The position numbers and the translations under genes are program-made. 64,000 bases of DNA from Liopterus haemorrhoidalis. Its lineage: Eukaryota; Arthropoda; Insecta; Coleoptera; Dytiscidae. This document shows, in pieces, positions 52,275 to 63,934 of this stretch (its first letter is position 1; each line of letters opens with the position of its first letter). The stretch lies in NCBI GenBank assembly GCA_963971575.1, contig OZ020622.1, positions 6,858,279 through 6,922,278 on the forward strand, written 5' to 3'. The notes under the pieces are model-generated. The model saw only the letters and a program-made list of their open reading frames with translations. It was not told the DNA's origin and did no database searches.

Positions 52275-52577
52275 TTTTAGGGATTTGTAGATGACCGAAA
52301 AACGCTTATAACGTCACTCATGTGTCTGTCTGTTAGATAGAAGTTGTGGCCAAACTGTTGAACATATAAAGTTGAAATTTGGCATGCTTTTCAGTGGCGG
52401 CTCGTGACAAAAATGTTTGGATGTTCTGCAAGGAAGAAGAAAAAAATAATAATAAGAGTAAAAATTACATGCTGATGTTGTTGCCTTAATGGAATTTCTT
52501 GAATATTAATGCAATACGCCCGTCTTTCTTAGCAGTAAATTTATCTCTAACTTTATCAATAAAGTTCGGTATTGTTG
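52275..52577 (+). mobile_element. Diverged DINE-like start followed by a hAT-like end
   Basis: 52278-52391 is a diverged version of the family start (TTTTTTAGGGATTTGTAG, two CTGT units, GTTGAAATTTGGCATGC). At 52392 it changes to CAGTGGCGGCTCGTGAC, a hAT-like terminus; the opposite end was not found before the next DINE-like copy at 52578. Confidence 0.5.
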
Positions 52578-53797
52578 ATATGGGTTTTTAGGGTTTTGTA
52601 GGTATGACCAAGAAACCCTTAGACCGTCATTTTGTCGTCTGTCTGTCTGTCTGTCTGTCTGTTCGGTAAAAATTGTAGCCAAACGGCTAAACCTAGAGAG
52701 TTGAAATTTGGTATGCTTATACAACTCTTTGACCCGCATATAGGAAAAATACTAAAACATCTAAAAAACATGTCCCCCTAAAAATATAACCAATTTGTGC
52801 TCATCCAAAAAAAAATATTTTTTTTAAATTCTAAGTAGGGTATCAAATGAAAGCCCTTAGTACGTGGATTAACGATCAAAATTTTATTTTTGCAAAATAA
52901 ATTATTTTGATGCGATTTTTGCCAAAATTGTGCAAAAAATTTTTGTCCCACACCCTGTAGTCCAGATGGTTTAAACTAAAAATCTGAAAAAATTCTAAGT
53001 AATGTACATTGGTATGAACCGGAATAGTGCAACAGGAATTTTTGATCAGATTATATTTTCGGAAAATAGCGCATTTTTTGTGTTTTTAACTAAAATATGT
53101 TAAATATTTAATTCGCTATGTAACACACCAGATATGTAGCTCTAGTAGCGTAGTTGATTTTGACGTTCGCTTAATAATGTAACCTAATTTGCAAACTAGG
53201 GTTCAAATCCTGTTAATTTTATTTTTACTGTTTATTTTTGCATTTTTATTTTGTGTAAAGTATTTTGTCAAAATTCTAGTTATATTTTGGTAAATGTTAC
53301 ATTTAATTTTTAAAAGCATAAATTTAATAATCAGTGGGAAGTGAACCACCTGATCTGGTCACCTGATTGCACACCTGTAATTAACACCTGACCAGGTGTC
53401 GGCAACATCAAAGGATGCCGGACTGATAATAAAATTCCCACGGTCTCGATTTGGTTCCCAGGCTCAACCGTCCTAATACCTACTTATCTACTAAACGTTA
53501 AATTTTTACATATTAAACTCATTCACTAAAATAATCATAAAAATATAAGAACGAAATATCAGCGCTGGCCAAAACAAATATTCTACTATTGACGACACGT
53601 GACAATTTGATCTGCCTGACCTTTCAGCTCAAAAGCTATTCATTTCAAAAGCCAGAATATGTGAATTATTCTTCTAAAAATTATTAATTTTTAATATGTA
53701 CACATAATTTTTGTATGTTATTACTTACTAGACACCTACAAAACTCTGAAATGTGTGAAAATTCACATTTTACATGCTTTTTTGGGCAGTGGCAGCT
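52578..53797 (+). mobile_element. DINE-like CTGT-microsatellite repeat, copy 3
   Basis: Starts TTTTTAGGGTTTTGTAGG, TATGACCAAGAAACCCTTAG, (CTGT)5, GTTCGGTAAAAATTGTAGCC. The core is almost identical to the truncated copy at 57542-58019. The tRNA-like segment is at 53130-53215. After CAGTGGGAAGTG (53332-53343) it differs from copy 2: about 390 bp of other sequence is present before the terminal GTGTGAAAATTCACA near 53755. This part may be a separate insertion. Confidence 0.7.
53130..53215 (+). other. tRNA-like segment inside DINE-like copy 3
   Basis: A-box-like TAGCTCTAGTAGCG at 53137 and B-box GGTTCAAATCC at 53200-53210. A-to-B start distance is 63 nt. Shares CTAATTTGCAAACTA just before the B-box with copy 1, but the A-box side and length differ. 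Confidence 0.6.
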
Positions 53798-54141
53798 TTG
53801 ATCTTACTTATACAAATCCTTCATCCTGCTCTGTTAATTTCCATGAGATTTTCAAGTACCTTGCATGTCAGTACTAAGATCTTAACGTCAGATAAGCTCC
53901 TTTACCATGCTTTAATTGAATGAATTTATTATGGAATATATAACTGCTCTCATACAACATTGTTCATCGTCAAAGGAAAGTCAGTGGTGCATAAGTACCT
54001 TCTGAACAAAAATAAGCATCGAATATACCGAAACACCGAATAAACAGTCCTTTATCATGTCCCAGACTGTGGTCTATTCTGGTTAGGTAGCTTAAATAAA
54101 CTTCAACCGCAGAGGATCTATTTTGTAACTTGTCGAGAGTC
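53798..54141. other. Unassigned sequence
   Basis: No gene or element end recognised. Confidence 0.3.
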
Positions 54142-54770
<629 letters not shown>

Positions 54771-55794
54771 AAGTTTAATTTATTGAGAAAGGACAACTAG
54801 AAGATACGACCTTTTCTTTCAAAAATTCGAGAGCGACTGCTTTTAATCCCTATTGAAGAACACTTAGCAATTGACGAGCAAATAATACGGAATCATTTTC
54901 TTTTGTAACATAATGAAGAATCATAACGTTCCATGTATGAAATGTTTTATAATTATACTTATTACACCTTTAAGTTCAACTTAAATTATACATTTAGTAT
55001 AGTGTTGATAAGCTGGGACATCGATTTGTCCCGAAAAGTCTAGTTGTGGTGCTGGGACTGACGTCTCAAATCGAGACAACCCAACACTAGATGGAGTTTG
55101 GTTTTCATCACATCTAGACATTACTGTTAGAAATGAATTCAAATCATATTCAGCTTTTAGTATTATTGAATAATTTATTCAAGTAAATTAGCATACTTCT
55201 CTGTCTTAGAAAAAAGTAGATTACAAAAGTGAAACATTAAGCTTAGTTCTTTAAGATATTTTCTTAATTCTCTTCGCTGGAACAAATCTAGATACTCATG
55301 TAAGCTCCGAGCTTCAGAGGATTAGTTATTCAAATTTGTACTTGAATAAAATGTTAAACTTTTTTAAGGCGTGGTTTGGATAATTAATTTTTTTCTCTAG
55401 ACATTAGCGGTTATTTATTTTTTTAAAACGTGACAAAAATATTATGTACCTTAAAATATTATTTCATTTATTTTATAATTACTTTAAAGGTAAAGTTCAC
55501 AGTCAACTTTTTTTTTAAGACAAAATTTGACACATCTCAACTTTAAATTAGAAATTTTGTCAGACTTCAAACTTTGTAATTATTAATTAACATTTAATAA
55601 ATATTTCATCACACAAATTTGCAAATATTTCACAAACAAGGCATTAATAATTTCAGAACAACACATTTTTAAATAACAACTTTAATTTCCGAGTGAAATA
55701 TATCTATATACCTGGTGATAAATATTGTTTAACGTAGAAGGTACACTCTAAAAAAGTAGTGTTAAAAGGAGTTCATGGTACACAAAAAAAATGA
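54771..55794. other. Unassigned sequence with a possible short hAT-like MITE
   Basis: 55000-55089 starts TAGTGTTGATAAGCTGGGAC and ends with an inverse-like CAACACTA; the flanks show no 8-bp duplication. Nothing else recognised. Confidence 0.35.
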
Positions 55795-56830
55795 ATGTGA
55801 AGTGTGAATTTTCGCACATTGCAGGGTTTCGCAGGTATATAATAAGTGAAGGCGGCATGCTGAGAGTGTAGGACAAATTTTGCTTTGTAGTAACCACGGC
55901 AAAATGAACGATCTTTTTAAAATAATTTATCGTCTGTTAATCTAAGAGCTTTAAAAACAAATTTTATGTTAAAATATTTTTTCGTTAATTTTAATTCGAA
56001 TACCTAATATCATTATTTAGGTTTCTAAATAAGTGCAGTATTTTTTTTATATAACAAGGTTCATTTAGATTTAGAAAATTGCGCCTATGGCTTTCATTGG
56101 TTGTCTTAAATCATACGCTCCGCCCCTCTGGTTTCGTATAAATGACACATAGAATGAAAATATAATTCCAATTGGTTATTAAATTTACGCTCTTGAAAAT
56201 TAAATTCAAAATTTGCTAAAATATAACTATAATTTTAACAAATCAATTTAAACAAAATGAAAATGAAAAAAAAAAACAAAAACTAAAATTGACTCCACAA
56301 GTCAGGAACGAACCTGTGTAGTGTATAACAAATCTGTGTAGTTGGCGCGCAACGCAGCCACTAGACCACCATACGCTTAACAACTCGTGTTATATGAGTA
56401 TAAGCTGTATGCATCGTCAACCAAAAAACACAAAAAATGCGTTATGTTCCGAAAACATAATCTGATCAAAAATTCCTGTTGTACTATTCCGGTTCCACCA
56501 ATGTACATTACTTAGAATTTTTTCAGATTTTTAGTTTAAACCATCTGGGCTACAGGGTGTGGGACAAAATTTTTTTTGCACAATTTTGGCAAAAATTGCA
56601 TCAAAATAATTTATTTTGCAAAAATAAAATTTTGTACGTTAATCCACGTGCTAAGGGCTTTCATTTGATACCCTACTCAGAATTTAAAAAAAATATTTTT
56701 GTTTTCGATGAGCACATATTTGTTTATATTTTTAGGGGGGTATGTTTTTTAGATGTTTTAGTATTTTTCCTATATGCGGGTCAAAGAGTTGTAAAAGCAT
56801 GCCAAATTTCAACTCTCTAGGTTTAGCCGT
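55795..56830 (-). mobile_element. DINE-like repeat, copy 5
   Basis: Terminal region GTGAAGTGTGAATTTTCGCA at the left, then TTTAGGTTTCTAAATA and the T-rich part, tRNA-like segment (56300-56378), then the core to CTAGGTTTAGCCGTTT near 56835. The microsatellite and the start are missing. Good similarity with copy 1 throughout. Confidence 0.75.
56300..56378 (-). other. tRNA-like segment inside DINE-like copy 5
   Basis: On the minus strand TGGTGGTCTAGTGGCTGCG (56371-56353) resembles the A-box of tRNA-Glu/Asp, and GGTTCGTTCC (56314-56305) the B-box. A-to-B start distance is 57 nt. The part between (GCGCGCCAACTACACAG) is unrelated to the other three segments. Confidence 0.6.
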
Positions 56831-56835
56831 TTAGC

Positions 56836-57008
56836 GGATTTCATTTAAAAAATATATTGTATATAATGTATAAATTTGTATTTAGCTAGCTAATATGGTT
56901 GTATAGACAAACGGCTAATAAAACAATATTATTTAAAAAAATAAAAAATAATTTCCAATTTTAATGATTACAAAAGCTGTGCCTAAACGTTAGTCAATTG
57001 TTATATAA
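56836..57008. other. Unassigned sequence
   Basis: Short AT-rich spacer between copy 5 and the MITE arm. Confidence 0.3.
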
Positions 57009-57078
57009 AGCTTGCAATAGACATTATTTTATTTTTCCACAGCCAACCCTTATGTAAATTCTTTTTGAACTCATGGTA
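57009..57078. mobile_element. Right arm of the palindromic MITE
   Basis: AAGCTTGCAATAGACATTAT through CCACAGCCAACCCTTATGT and TTTTTGAACTCATGG matches the right arm of 18337-18541. The left arm is missing. Confidence 0.6.
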
Positions 57079-57359
57079 CATTGTTGCAATGATGACCACA
57101 TTTCACAAAAATCCTTAGATTTTATTCTGATATTTTTTATAAATGAAGTTTTAAAATATCTATAAAATTAGTGATGCAAAGTATAAAAATAGTATATGAT
57201 GCTCGTTTTATACGACGTGTTGGCACACTTGTTTCTTTGGAGCACTCTTTGCTGCGCTCATTGTACTTCAAACAACTCGTGTGACAATACATCATCTTAT
57301 AAAACTAGTATAATAATATAGTATATTAAAATACTCCATTTTTACTTCAGAAATTTTCC

Positions 57360-57541
57360 ATTTAACTGAATCTTTATCTAAATCGATAAGCGAGATAGGA
57401 ATGGTGAGACTTTTAGCTGGGACAGCTTGGATAAAGACACTTTTGCGCAAGGAAAAACTAATTTTCCATGTTAAATGCATATGTCCCACATTTTGGTGCA
57501 CATCCTGTATACTTGAATTTGTTATAAATGTTCACCGTTTT
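57360..57541 (+). repeat. 182-bp direct repeat, left copy
   Basis: Identical base for base to 58020-58201, at an offset of exactly 660 bp. It contains GGACAGCTTGGATAAAGACA and ends TTCACCGTTTT. The stretch is not low-complexity. Between the copies lies only DINE-like sequence. Confidence 0.95.
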
Positions 57542-58019
57542 GTCTGTCTGTCTGTCTGTCTGTTCGGTAAAAATTGTAGCCAAACGGCTAAACCTAGAGA
57601 GTTGAAATTTGGTATGCTTATACAACTCTTTGACCCGCATATAGGAAAAATACTAAAACATCTAAAAAACATGTCCCCCTAAAAATATAACCAATTTGTG
57701 CTCATCCAAAAAAAAAATATTTTTTTTAAATTCTAAGTAGGGTATCAAATGAAAGCCCTTAGTACGTGGATTAACGATCAAAATTTTATTTTTGCAAAAT
57801 AAATTATTTTGATGCGATTTTTGCCAAAATTGTGCAAAAAATTTTTGTCCCACACCTGTAGTCCAGATGGTTTAAACTAAAAATCTGAAAAAATTCTAAG
57901 TAATGTACATTGGTATGAACCGGAATAGTGCAACAGGAATTTTTGATCAGATTATGTTTTCGGAAAATAGCGCATTTTTTGTGTTTTTAACTAAAATATG
58001 TTAAATATTTAATTTAATT
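57542..58019 (+). mobile_element. DINE-like fragment between 182-bp direct repeats
   Basis: Starts directly in (CTGT)n, then GTTCGGTAAAAATTGTAGCC, the core, and ends TTAAATATTTAATT shortly before the tRNA-like segment would begin. Nearly identical to 52634-53111 of copy 3, including rare variants such as ATAACCAATTTGTGCTCATC and GATGCGATTTTT. The family start is missing. Confidence 0.8.
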
Positions 58020-58201
58020 ATTTAACTGAATCTTTATCTAAATCGATAAGCGAGATAGGAATGGTGAGACTTTTAGCTGGGACAGCTTGGATAAAGACAC
58101 TTTTGCGCAAGGAAAAACTAATTTTCCATGTTAAATGCATATGTCCCACATTTTGGTGCACATCCTGTATACTTGAATTTGTTATAAATGTTCACCGTTT
58201 T
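58020..58201 (+). repeat. 182-bp direct repeat, right copy
   Basis: Identical to 57360-57541. Perfect identity over 182 bp means a very recent duplication or an assembly artefact. Confidence 0.95.
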
Positions 58202-58746
58202 CACTTTTTGTATTATACTCTTTATTTGTTCATTTTTCTACCACATATTCAAAGTTTTCACTTGACTTACACCATAACTTTCAACTTTTCCTATTTCTTT
58301 CATCCCCTTTCATACTTTATCTCTCAATATTTGTTTTTAATGAAAATACAACAAGTTTATCAGAGGCGAAATTGTACATTATGTGAGTTTCTTGCCGTAT
58401 ATGTAGCATATGGTGCTATATATTTGTTATTCTTGTTATACAGTGTTGTGTTTATCAAGAGTATGGTAGAACATTTATAAATGAATACATTTACGCCCGT
58501 CATCCATGAAATACATGAATATTACACCGACGAATTCAGGTTGCTTAAACATCTGTGCCCTATTTCTAATTTCAAAACGAGATATTACACTAGGCATTTT
58601 GGGAAGAAGTCACATTGGTTGAAAAGACACAAACCTTTAATTTAGGGCTGCTTCTTGTAGATTGAACAACAGTTTTTATATGAGGAGTTACACAATGTTA
58701 AAACAATATCAGTTTAGAATTAATTTTATATTTAATAAAATTAAAA
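58202..58746. other. Unassigned sequence
   Basis: The open frame 58061-58480 begins in the right direct repeat and has no family motif. No gene recognised. Confidence 0.3.
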
Positions 58747-58748
58747 TA

Positions 58749-60058
58749 CCAGGGACATTCAATAATTAAAGAGACAAATTGATGCAGGAAAAAAAACTGT
58801 GTATTTTTACAAAATGAGACTTTTACTACTTCTCAACATAATCCCCACGAATATTAATACATTGTCCCAACGATGAACTAGTTTTTTTATACCTGATGTA
58901 AACAAATCTTTGTCTTGTTGTTTGAGCCAGTTTCCCCTAAATTCTTTGACTTCCTCGTTGGCGCTGAACTTTTTTCCACATAATGCCTCCTTGAGTGGAT
59001 CAAACAAATGAAAATCAGAGGGAGCCAAATCTAGACTGCAGGGAGGATGAGGTAGTATCTCCCAACCCATTTTTTCAATGATTTCTTGGTTCAGCTTGGT
59101 GGTATGAGGGCGAGCATTGTGGAGCAATATCACGTATTTTCTTTGAAATACGCGACGTTTTTCTCTCATTGCCGGCTTTAATTTGTTTATCAGCATGTCT
59201 GAGTATTAGGCACTGTTTATTGTACGCTAATCTTCCAAATAATCATAAAAGACGACAACTCGGGCATCCCAAAAGACGGTGAACAGAACTTTTCCCGCTG
59301 ATTCTTGCGTTCTGATTTTCTTTTGGACAGGTGAGCTGGTATGCTTCCATTCCATGTTTCGTCTTTTAGATTCTGGTTCAAAATGGTGATCCCAAGTTTC
59401 ACCACAAGTTAAAATCTTGTTTAGAAAAGGGTCACCTTCCCTTTCATAGCCTTCTTTCAAGTCTGTACACGCTTTGAGTCTTGTTTCGTTGTGTTGTTGC
59501 GTTAACTGTTTCGGGACCCACCTTGCACTTGTTTTTCTGTACTTGAGCTTGTCAATGATAACGTGATGAACTGTGCCAACACTTACTGCAACTTTTTTTG
59601 CTATATCTTCAACAGTAATACGTCGGTCTTCACGAATAATGTCGTCAATGCGGGTTTCAAGCAAAGGAGTTGACACTTCAACTGGCCGGCCAGGACGTTT
59701 CTCGTCAGTCACTGAGGTTCGACCATTTTTGAACTGTTCTACCCACTTATTAAAATTTCCGCGATTTATACAACTTTCTCCATACTGTAAAATCATTCGA
59801 GAAAAAATTTTAGCCGGTTTTTCACCTTCAGAAAGCCAAAACTGGATCACTGAACGTTGTTCAACTAATGTAGAAACTTCAAGCGGACAAGCCATCATTA
59901 AATGCAATTTTGAGGTTATAAACAAAACAATTTTTATCCGTCAGGTGACATCAGCTCATCCCAGTAATGCCAACCTAAAGTCATGAAAATACCAAACTCC
60001 TCCTACAAGCCGTTTTTTTCTACATCAATTTGTCTCTTTAATTATTGAATGTCCCTCG
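58749..60058 (-). mobile_element. DD34D mariner element (1310 bp)
   Basis: Ends AGGGACATTCAATAATTAAA and GAGACAAATTGATG are repeated inverted at the right end with one or two mismatches over about 38 bp; TA flanks both sides (58747-58748 and 60059-60060). Full mariner length, no large deletion. Confidence 0.95.
58807..59895 (-). pseudogene. DD34D mariner transposase with stops and lost catalytic residues
   Basis: Start MACPLEVSTLVEQRSVIQFW. HTH region: SEGEKPAKIFSRMI, NFNKWVEQFKNGRTS, RPGRPVEV, then ITVEDIAKKVAVSVGTVHHV. The first catalytic motif, normally GDETW, reads CGETW (Asp to Gly); the second, normally HDNARPH, reads LHNARPH (Asp to His); the third is intact (LAPSDFHLF), 34 residues further. 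Two in-frame stops lie near 59220-59190 (after YLED and after TINSA). Otherwise one frame throughout. Two of three metal-binding Asp are gone, so the enzyme would be dead even without the stops. Confidence 0.93.
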
Positions 60059-60060
60059 TA

Positions 60061-60213
60061 TTTAGAATCAGAATTTATATAAAAATCTTATAAATGTGGC
60101 ATATTTAGTTTTATTATTGGACAATAGATGAATACACGGCTTTTATATTCTTTCCCGTTATATTGAGTTGAAACTTTTTGTTTACTAGTCACTTTTGTTA
60201 TAAATGTATGTCT
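60061..60213. other. Short spacer
   Basis: Nothing recognised between the mariner and the LTR-like repeat. Confidence 0.3.
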
Positions 60214-60961
60214 TGTAAGGGAGGTAATTTTGGTATTATTTCATAAATAAAATATCATAAATAAATTCAGTATAATCATTCAATTAGAGTAAAATATATA
60301 TTTAAAATGTTAAATGATAAAAAATAATCTATTTCTTAGAAAGGGCATTCAAGATAAGGGTAGACTTGTTTATTATTGTAACTTGAGACCTTGTAAATGT
60401 AACATGAAAAGGAAATAGTAAATTGTAATAGTGGAAGACAACTCTGTTAATAAATTAGATTTGAAGTGTTAGAAACATATGGGAAAATCTATTAATCTCG
60501 GTTTTAAAATAAATATTAGTTGGTTACTTATCTGGGGAGATTATACAATTTAATTTATGGATAGTAAATGTCGTCTCGATTGAACGACTTGTACGGAATT
60601 ACTTGTTACAAGTAAAATGTATCAAGTAATTCCGTATGGAACGTTAGTGTAGTGCCCAGCTAAAGACATGTGAGAGATAAATGGTTTTAGAGGATGTCAG
60701 TCAGGACTGTGGTGTCCAGTGGACAAATTAGTGATTAGTGCTAAAGAGTCCAGTGTTTAGTGTTTGTGAATGTCTCATTTGGATTTAGCTGTATCGACGT
60801 AATTGCAATTCTAGTGTAAATAGTGTAAATATTTAAACCTTATCATAATTAAAGTAGATTAGCTAAAATGTGGAGTTTAATTGAACAACCCTTAATGCTT
60901 CCATGAATCATAGCAACCAGCTAGCGGACTAATAGGGGGGTCCAGACTTAATCCGCTCGCA
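60214..60961 (+). mobile_element. LTR-like repeat, copy 2
   Basis: Starts TGTAAGGGAGGTAATTTTGG, ends CCGCTCGCA, about 748 bp; first 180 and last 180 bp match copy 1 (29299-30016) closely. GTCT occurs directly before (60210-60213) and again at 60963-60966, but the latter is shared by copy 1 and may belong to the element. TATA-like AAATATTTAAACC and AATTAAAG are conserved. An inverted pair GGAATTACTTG/CAAGTAATTCC lies at 60595-60635, only in this copy. Confidence 0.45.
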
Positions 60962-61114
60962 AGTCTTGGATACTCATAATGTGAGGGAGACCTAGAGTTG
61001 AGGGATAAGAGTAAGTACGAATGAAATAAATAAATCACTCAATCTCATAATCTGAGCCACAGAATTTTCTTATCCAAAGATCCAGAATGTATAGTATCGA
61101 AAGGTGAAAATTCC

Positions 61115-61182
61115 AGTGTCCAGGAATTGATCCCGTGTTCCTCTGCTGCGTTTGCAACAGTCCTACCACGGGGCCACGCAAT
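61115..61182 (-). other. Isolated tRNA-like sequence
   Basis: Minus strand: TGCGTGGCCCCGTGGTAGGA at 61180 on (A-box-like) and GGATCAATTCC at 61132-61122 (B-box-like). The middle (CTGTTGCAAACGCAGCAG) can form a partly paired arm. No clean cloverleaf, so not a functional tRNA; it may be the head of an old SINE or another tRNA-like segment of the type seen in the DINE-like repeats. Confidence 0.4.
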
Positions 61183-61880
61183 TTATATATTATAATCTTT
61201 GCATATTGTTTGTAGGGTAGTGCCGTCTATCATATAGATTACAAAACTTAATTCTCAAGTTTCTGAGCCGCAATCAGCAAATTGCTGAGGTAGCGCTTAA
61301 CGCCATTTCAGTGAGATATGTTCAACAAAGTGATTAATCGACTTGGTTTTAGATCATACTAGAAAAGACAGTGCTGCCAACAGTAGCGCACAATTTAAAT
61401 TAAAGCTTTACAAAGCGCTATGTAAAACCAAAAAATTCATAAATTTACGCTGTTCACAACTACTGAGGTATTGTTACATAAAAATTAATTGTTAACTTTT
61501 TCTTAATTCATATGAACACTTCTTTTTCATTGAGAAGTTGGAGGACAATTTCGGGAGTAATAAATTAAGAGTATTATCTGCCGTGAAGATTTTATGCTAC
61601 ATTTATTAAAGATATAAAATGAGTTTAACAAAAAATTATATTTATTAGTCTGGCCCTAATTACAAGTTGTAAAAGGGGTAAAACCAGACAGACTTAACAG
61701 ACCTAGTAACATAACCTTTTCGTTACGGCAGAATTTTCCACGAAACTTCTCTAACTTTGCAGGAGATCGTATAGTAAGTAAACACTATTCCGCAACTAAA
61801 AATTCGCCATGGCAGGACTCTGCCAAAGAGTAATTTTAGATCAGGTATCTGGAAACGTATTGTGGGAAGCCTACTGATAA
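61183..61880. other. Unassigned sequence
   Basis: No gene recognised. Confidence 0.3.
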
Positions 61881-61882
61881 TA

Positions 61883-62100
61883 CGAGGGTAACTTTTTAAA
61901 TAAGAACCTATCTGATTTAAAAGTAAACAGAACTAACATTTTTTCAAAATTTTTATTTCTATAATTACCAACATTTATTACCGTTCTGCTCGAGGCTTTT
62001 TTCAGAACGAGCGATGAGTTTGACGATCCCCTCGTCGTAGAAATCGGCCACCAGTCCATTTAACCAACCGTTGACAGTGTCTTTGACGTCATCGTCCATT
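61883..62100 (-). pseudogene. Mariner 3' end fragment
   Basis: The left terminus CGAGGGTAACTTTTTAAA follows TA (61881-61882). The minus strand from 62097 reads DDDVKDTVNGWLNGLVADFY, DEGIVKLIARSEKSLERNGN, a typical mariner C-terminus (V-x-x-WL...FY-x-x-GI-x-KL-x-x-R-x-x-K-C-x-x-x-x-G-x-Y). The rest of the transposase is replaced by a different mariner remnant starting near 62160. Confidence 0.75.
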
Positions 62101-62159
62101 AAGTGGATACTGACAATGTCATAGAGAAAAAATCGGAAAACATGTTGAAAATTTTAATG

Positions 62160-62705
62160 CAGTGAAACGCCTGTTCTGCCGAATGTGTGCATCAACAGTT
62201 ACTTTCAGTCCAGTTTCAGTTGAGCGGTCAAAACGTTCCTCATCATGGAACTGCGGAGCGAAGAAGTTGTTGCTGCTGTGGAGCGTAGTATTTAGGAGAA
62301 CCCGAATGAGACGATTCACCATCGTGCACAGCCATAGAGCCATGATTTCTGACTTTTCGTTCCTCAATTGAATGGAATTAATGTGGAAGAGCTGTGGTTT
62401 CAACAAGACGGCGAAACATGACACAACAGTCGATTTATTGAAGGAAACATTCGATGAGCGCATAACTTTGCATAATGGACCTGTGAATTGGCCTCCAAGA
62501 TCGTGCAATTTAATACCTTTGGTTTATTTTCTGTGGGGATATGTAAACTCAATAATCTACCAGATATACCAGAAACGATGGTTAACTTGGAAGCCAACAT
62601 TGCCGATATACGGTCCCAGCTGTTCCAAAAAGTGGTCGAAAATTGTACTACTAGATTGCGCTTTATTCAAGCCCATATACCCGAAATCATATTTAAATAC
62701 TAATT
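62160..62705 (+). pseudogene. Second mariner-like remnant, internally deleted
   Basis: Reads EVVAAVERSI, stop, ENPNETIHHRAQ (HTH region), jumps to NGINVEELWFQQDGET (second catalytic Asp), a frame change, VDLLKETFDERITL, NGPVNWPPRSCNLIPLVYFL (third catalytic Asp replaced by Val), WGYVNS, a frame change, VNLEANIADIRSQLFQKVVE, NCTTRLRFIQAHIPEIIFKY, stop. It resembles the DD41D-type transposase at 13645 (VNWPPRSPDLTPMDFFLWGY) but is a separate, older lineage. No termini were identified. Antisense frames here are shadows. Confidence 0.8.
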
Positions 62706-62707
62706 GC

Positions 62708-62741
62708 ATTATTATTCTTCCATTAAAGGAAGAATAATAAT
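62708..62741. other. 14-bp perfect hairpin
   Basis: ATTATTATTCTTCC (62708-62721) and GGAAGAATAATAAT (62728-62741) pair fully with the 6-nt loop ATTAAA. It lies directly after the stop of the mariner-like remnant. Confidence 0.85.
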
Positions 62742-63934
62742 GAAAATTATCTTTCCATTAAAGCCAATGCCATGGCAAAATTACCACGATTTATGTGTTT
62801 TATTTCATTTTAAAGTTTTATACCTCTAAAAAAATACACCCTTTATATATGAAAAGTTATGGTGGGTAAATTAATTTTGAATATAATATTGAAATACTTC
62901 ATTTGTACTTATTCTGTTCATTCCTTAAACTCAATGTCTCCCACATAATGAGTCCATAATTCACGAGCGGTTTCGGATATGAACCCCCACCGGGTCCACT
63001 GACTGGTTGCAATGAATCGAAAGCAAGAAGATGAATGGCTTTCGAGTTTGACCCCCCTAAGTACTCAAGAACACATTTTTAAAGAACACATTTGAATTGA
63101 AATTAAACGTGAGCCAGCAGCAAGAAAACATTTTGGCTTCTGAAAATTTGGATGCACGTTTGTGATAAAGAGTATGTAAATGCCATACTTCTAGATGCTT
63201 CCAACATGGTTTGTAATGAATAAAGCAGGTAGATTGACAAAAGTTTAGTTAGTAAAGTAATTCAGTTTAATTGAGTTATTGTAATAACATTCAATTCACT
63301 GATAAATTGATTTAGTTGAGTTCAGCAATATTTTATTCAGTGAATATCTGGTATAATCTGGACTACTTGGTGATATATGGAGTAGAGTTCACAATGGATT
63401 AATTGTAGGTATTGATTTTTTAATATTGTCTTACAATAATTACCAAATAGTCTAATACATCTTATATTTTATTGTTATCACAAAACTATGATTATCTTAC
63501 GTTACCAAACCTTAGTTGGCAATTTTAAATATATTCTTTTAGCCAATAATTCCAGTAATTTATCTGAGAAATTTTTCTGATTTAATTTCTATTCAAGTGA
63601 TGCAGTTTTTTTTGTTCATGGAATTTACTGGTCTTAAAAGTTTTATGAAGAAAAATTTCAATTAAAAGAAAATTTAACCAGGAGAGATCTCGAGACTAAT
63701 ATTTTTTTTTTGAAAATAGTTTAATAAATCTTTTAATAACTTAAGCGAAGATAGAATCCTACTACAACTATGTATGTAATTTAAAAATATTTAAAGTAAT
63801 TATTTGTTAAGAAGGTATTTTTAACTATTTCGGAATAAATTTGAAGTGAATACGAAAACTATTTGATAAGACAGTAAGTTTGAAATGAAAGATTTTTTTC
63901 CTCACTTTTAAACTAAAAGTGATGACAAAAAACA
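62742..63934. other. Unassigned AT-rich sequence
   Basis: No gene, array or element end recognised. Confidence 0.3.

Noticed and set aside
57401..58480. Two frames beginning with the same 47 residues, possible duplicated gene
   Set aside because: The identity comes from the 182-bp direct repeat; neither continuation has a recognisable motif.
59573..59986. 137-codon plus-strand frame
   Set aside because: Antisense shadow of the mariner transposase at 58807-59895.
62119..62508. 129-codon minus-strand frame
   Set aside because: Antisense shadow of the mariner-like remnant at 62160-62705.
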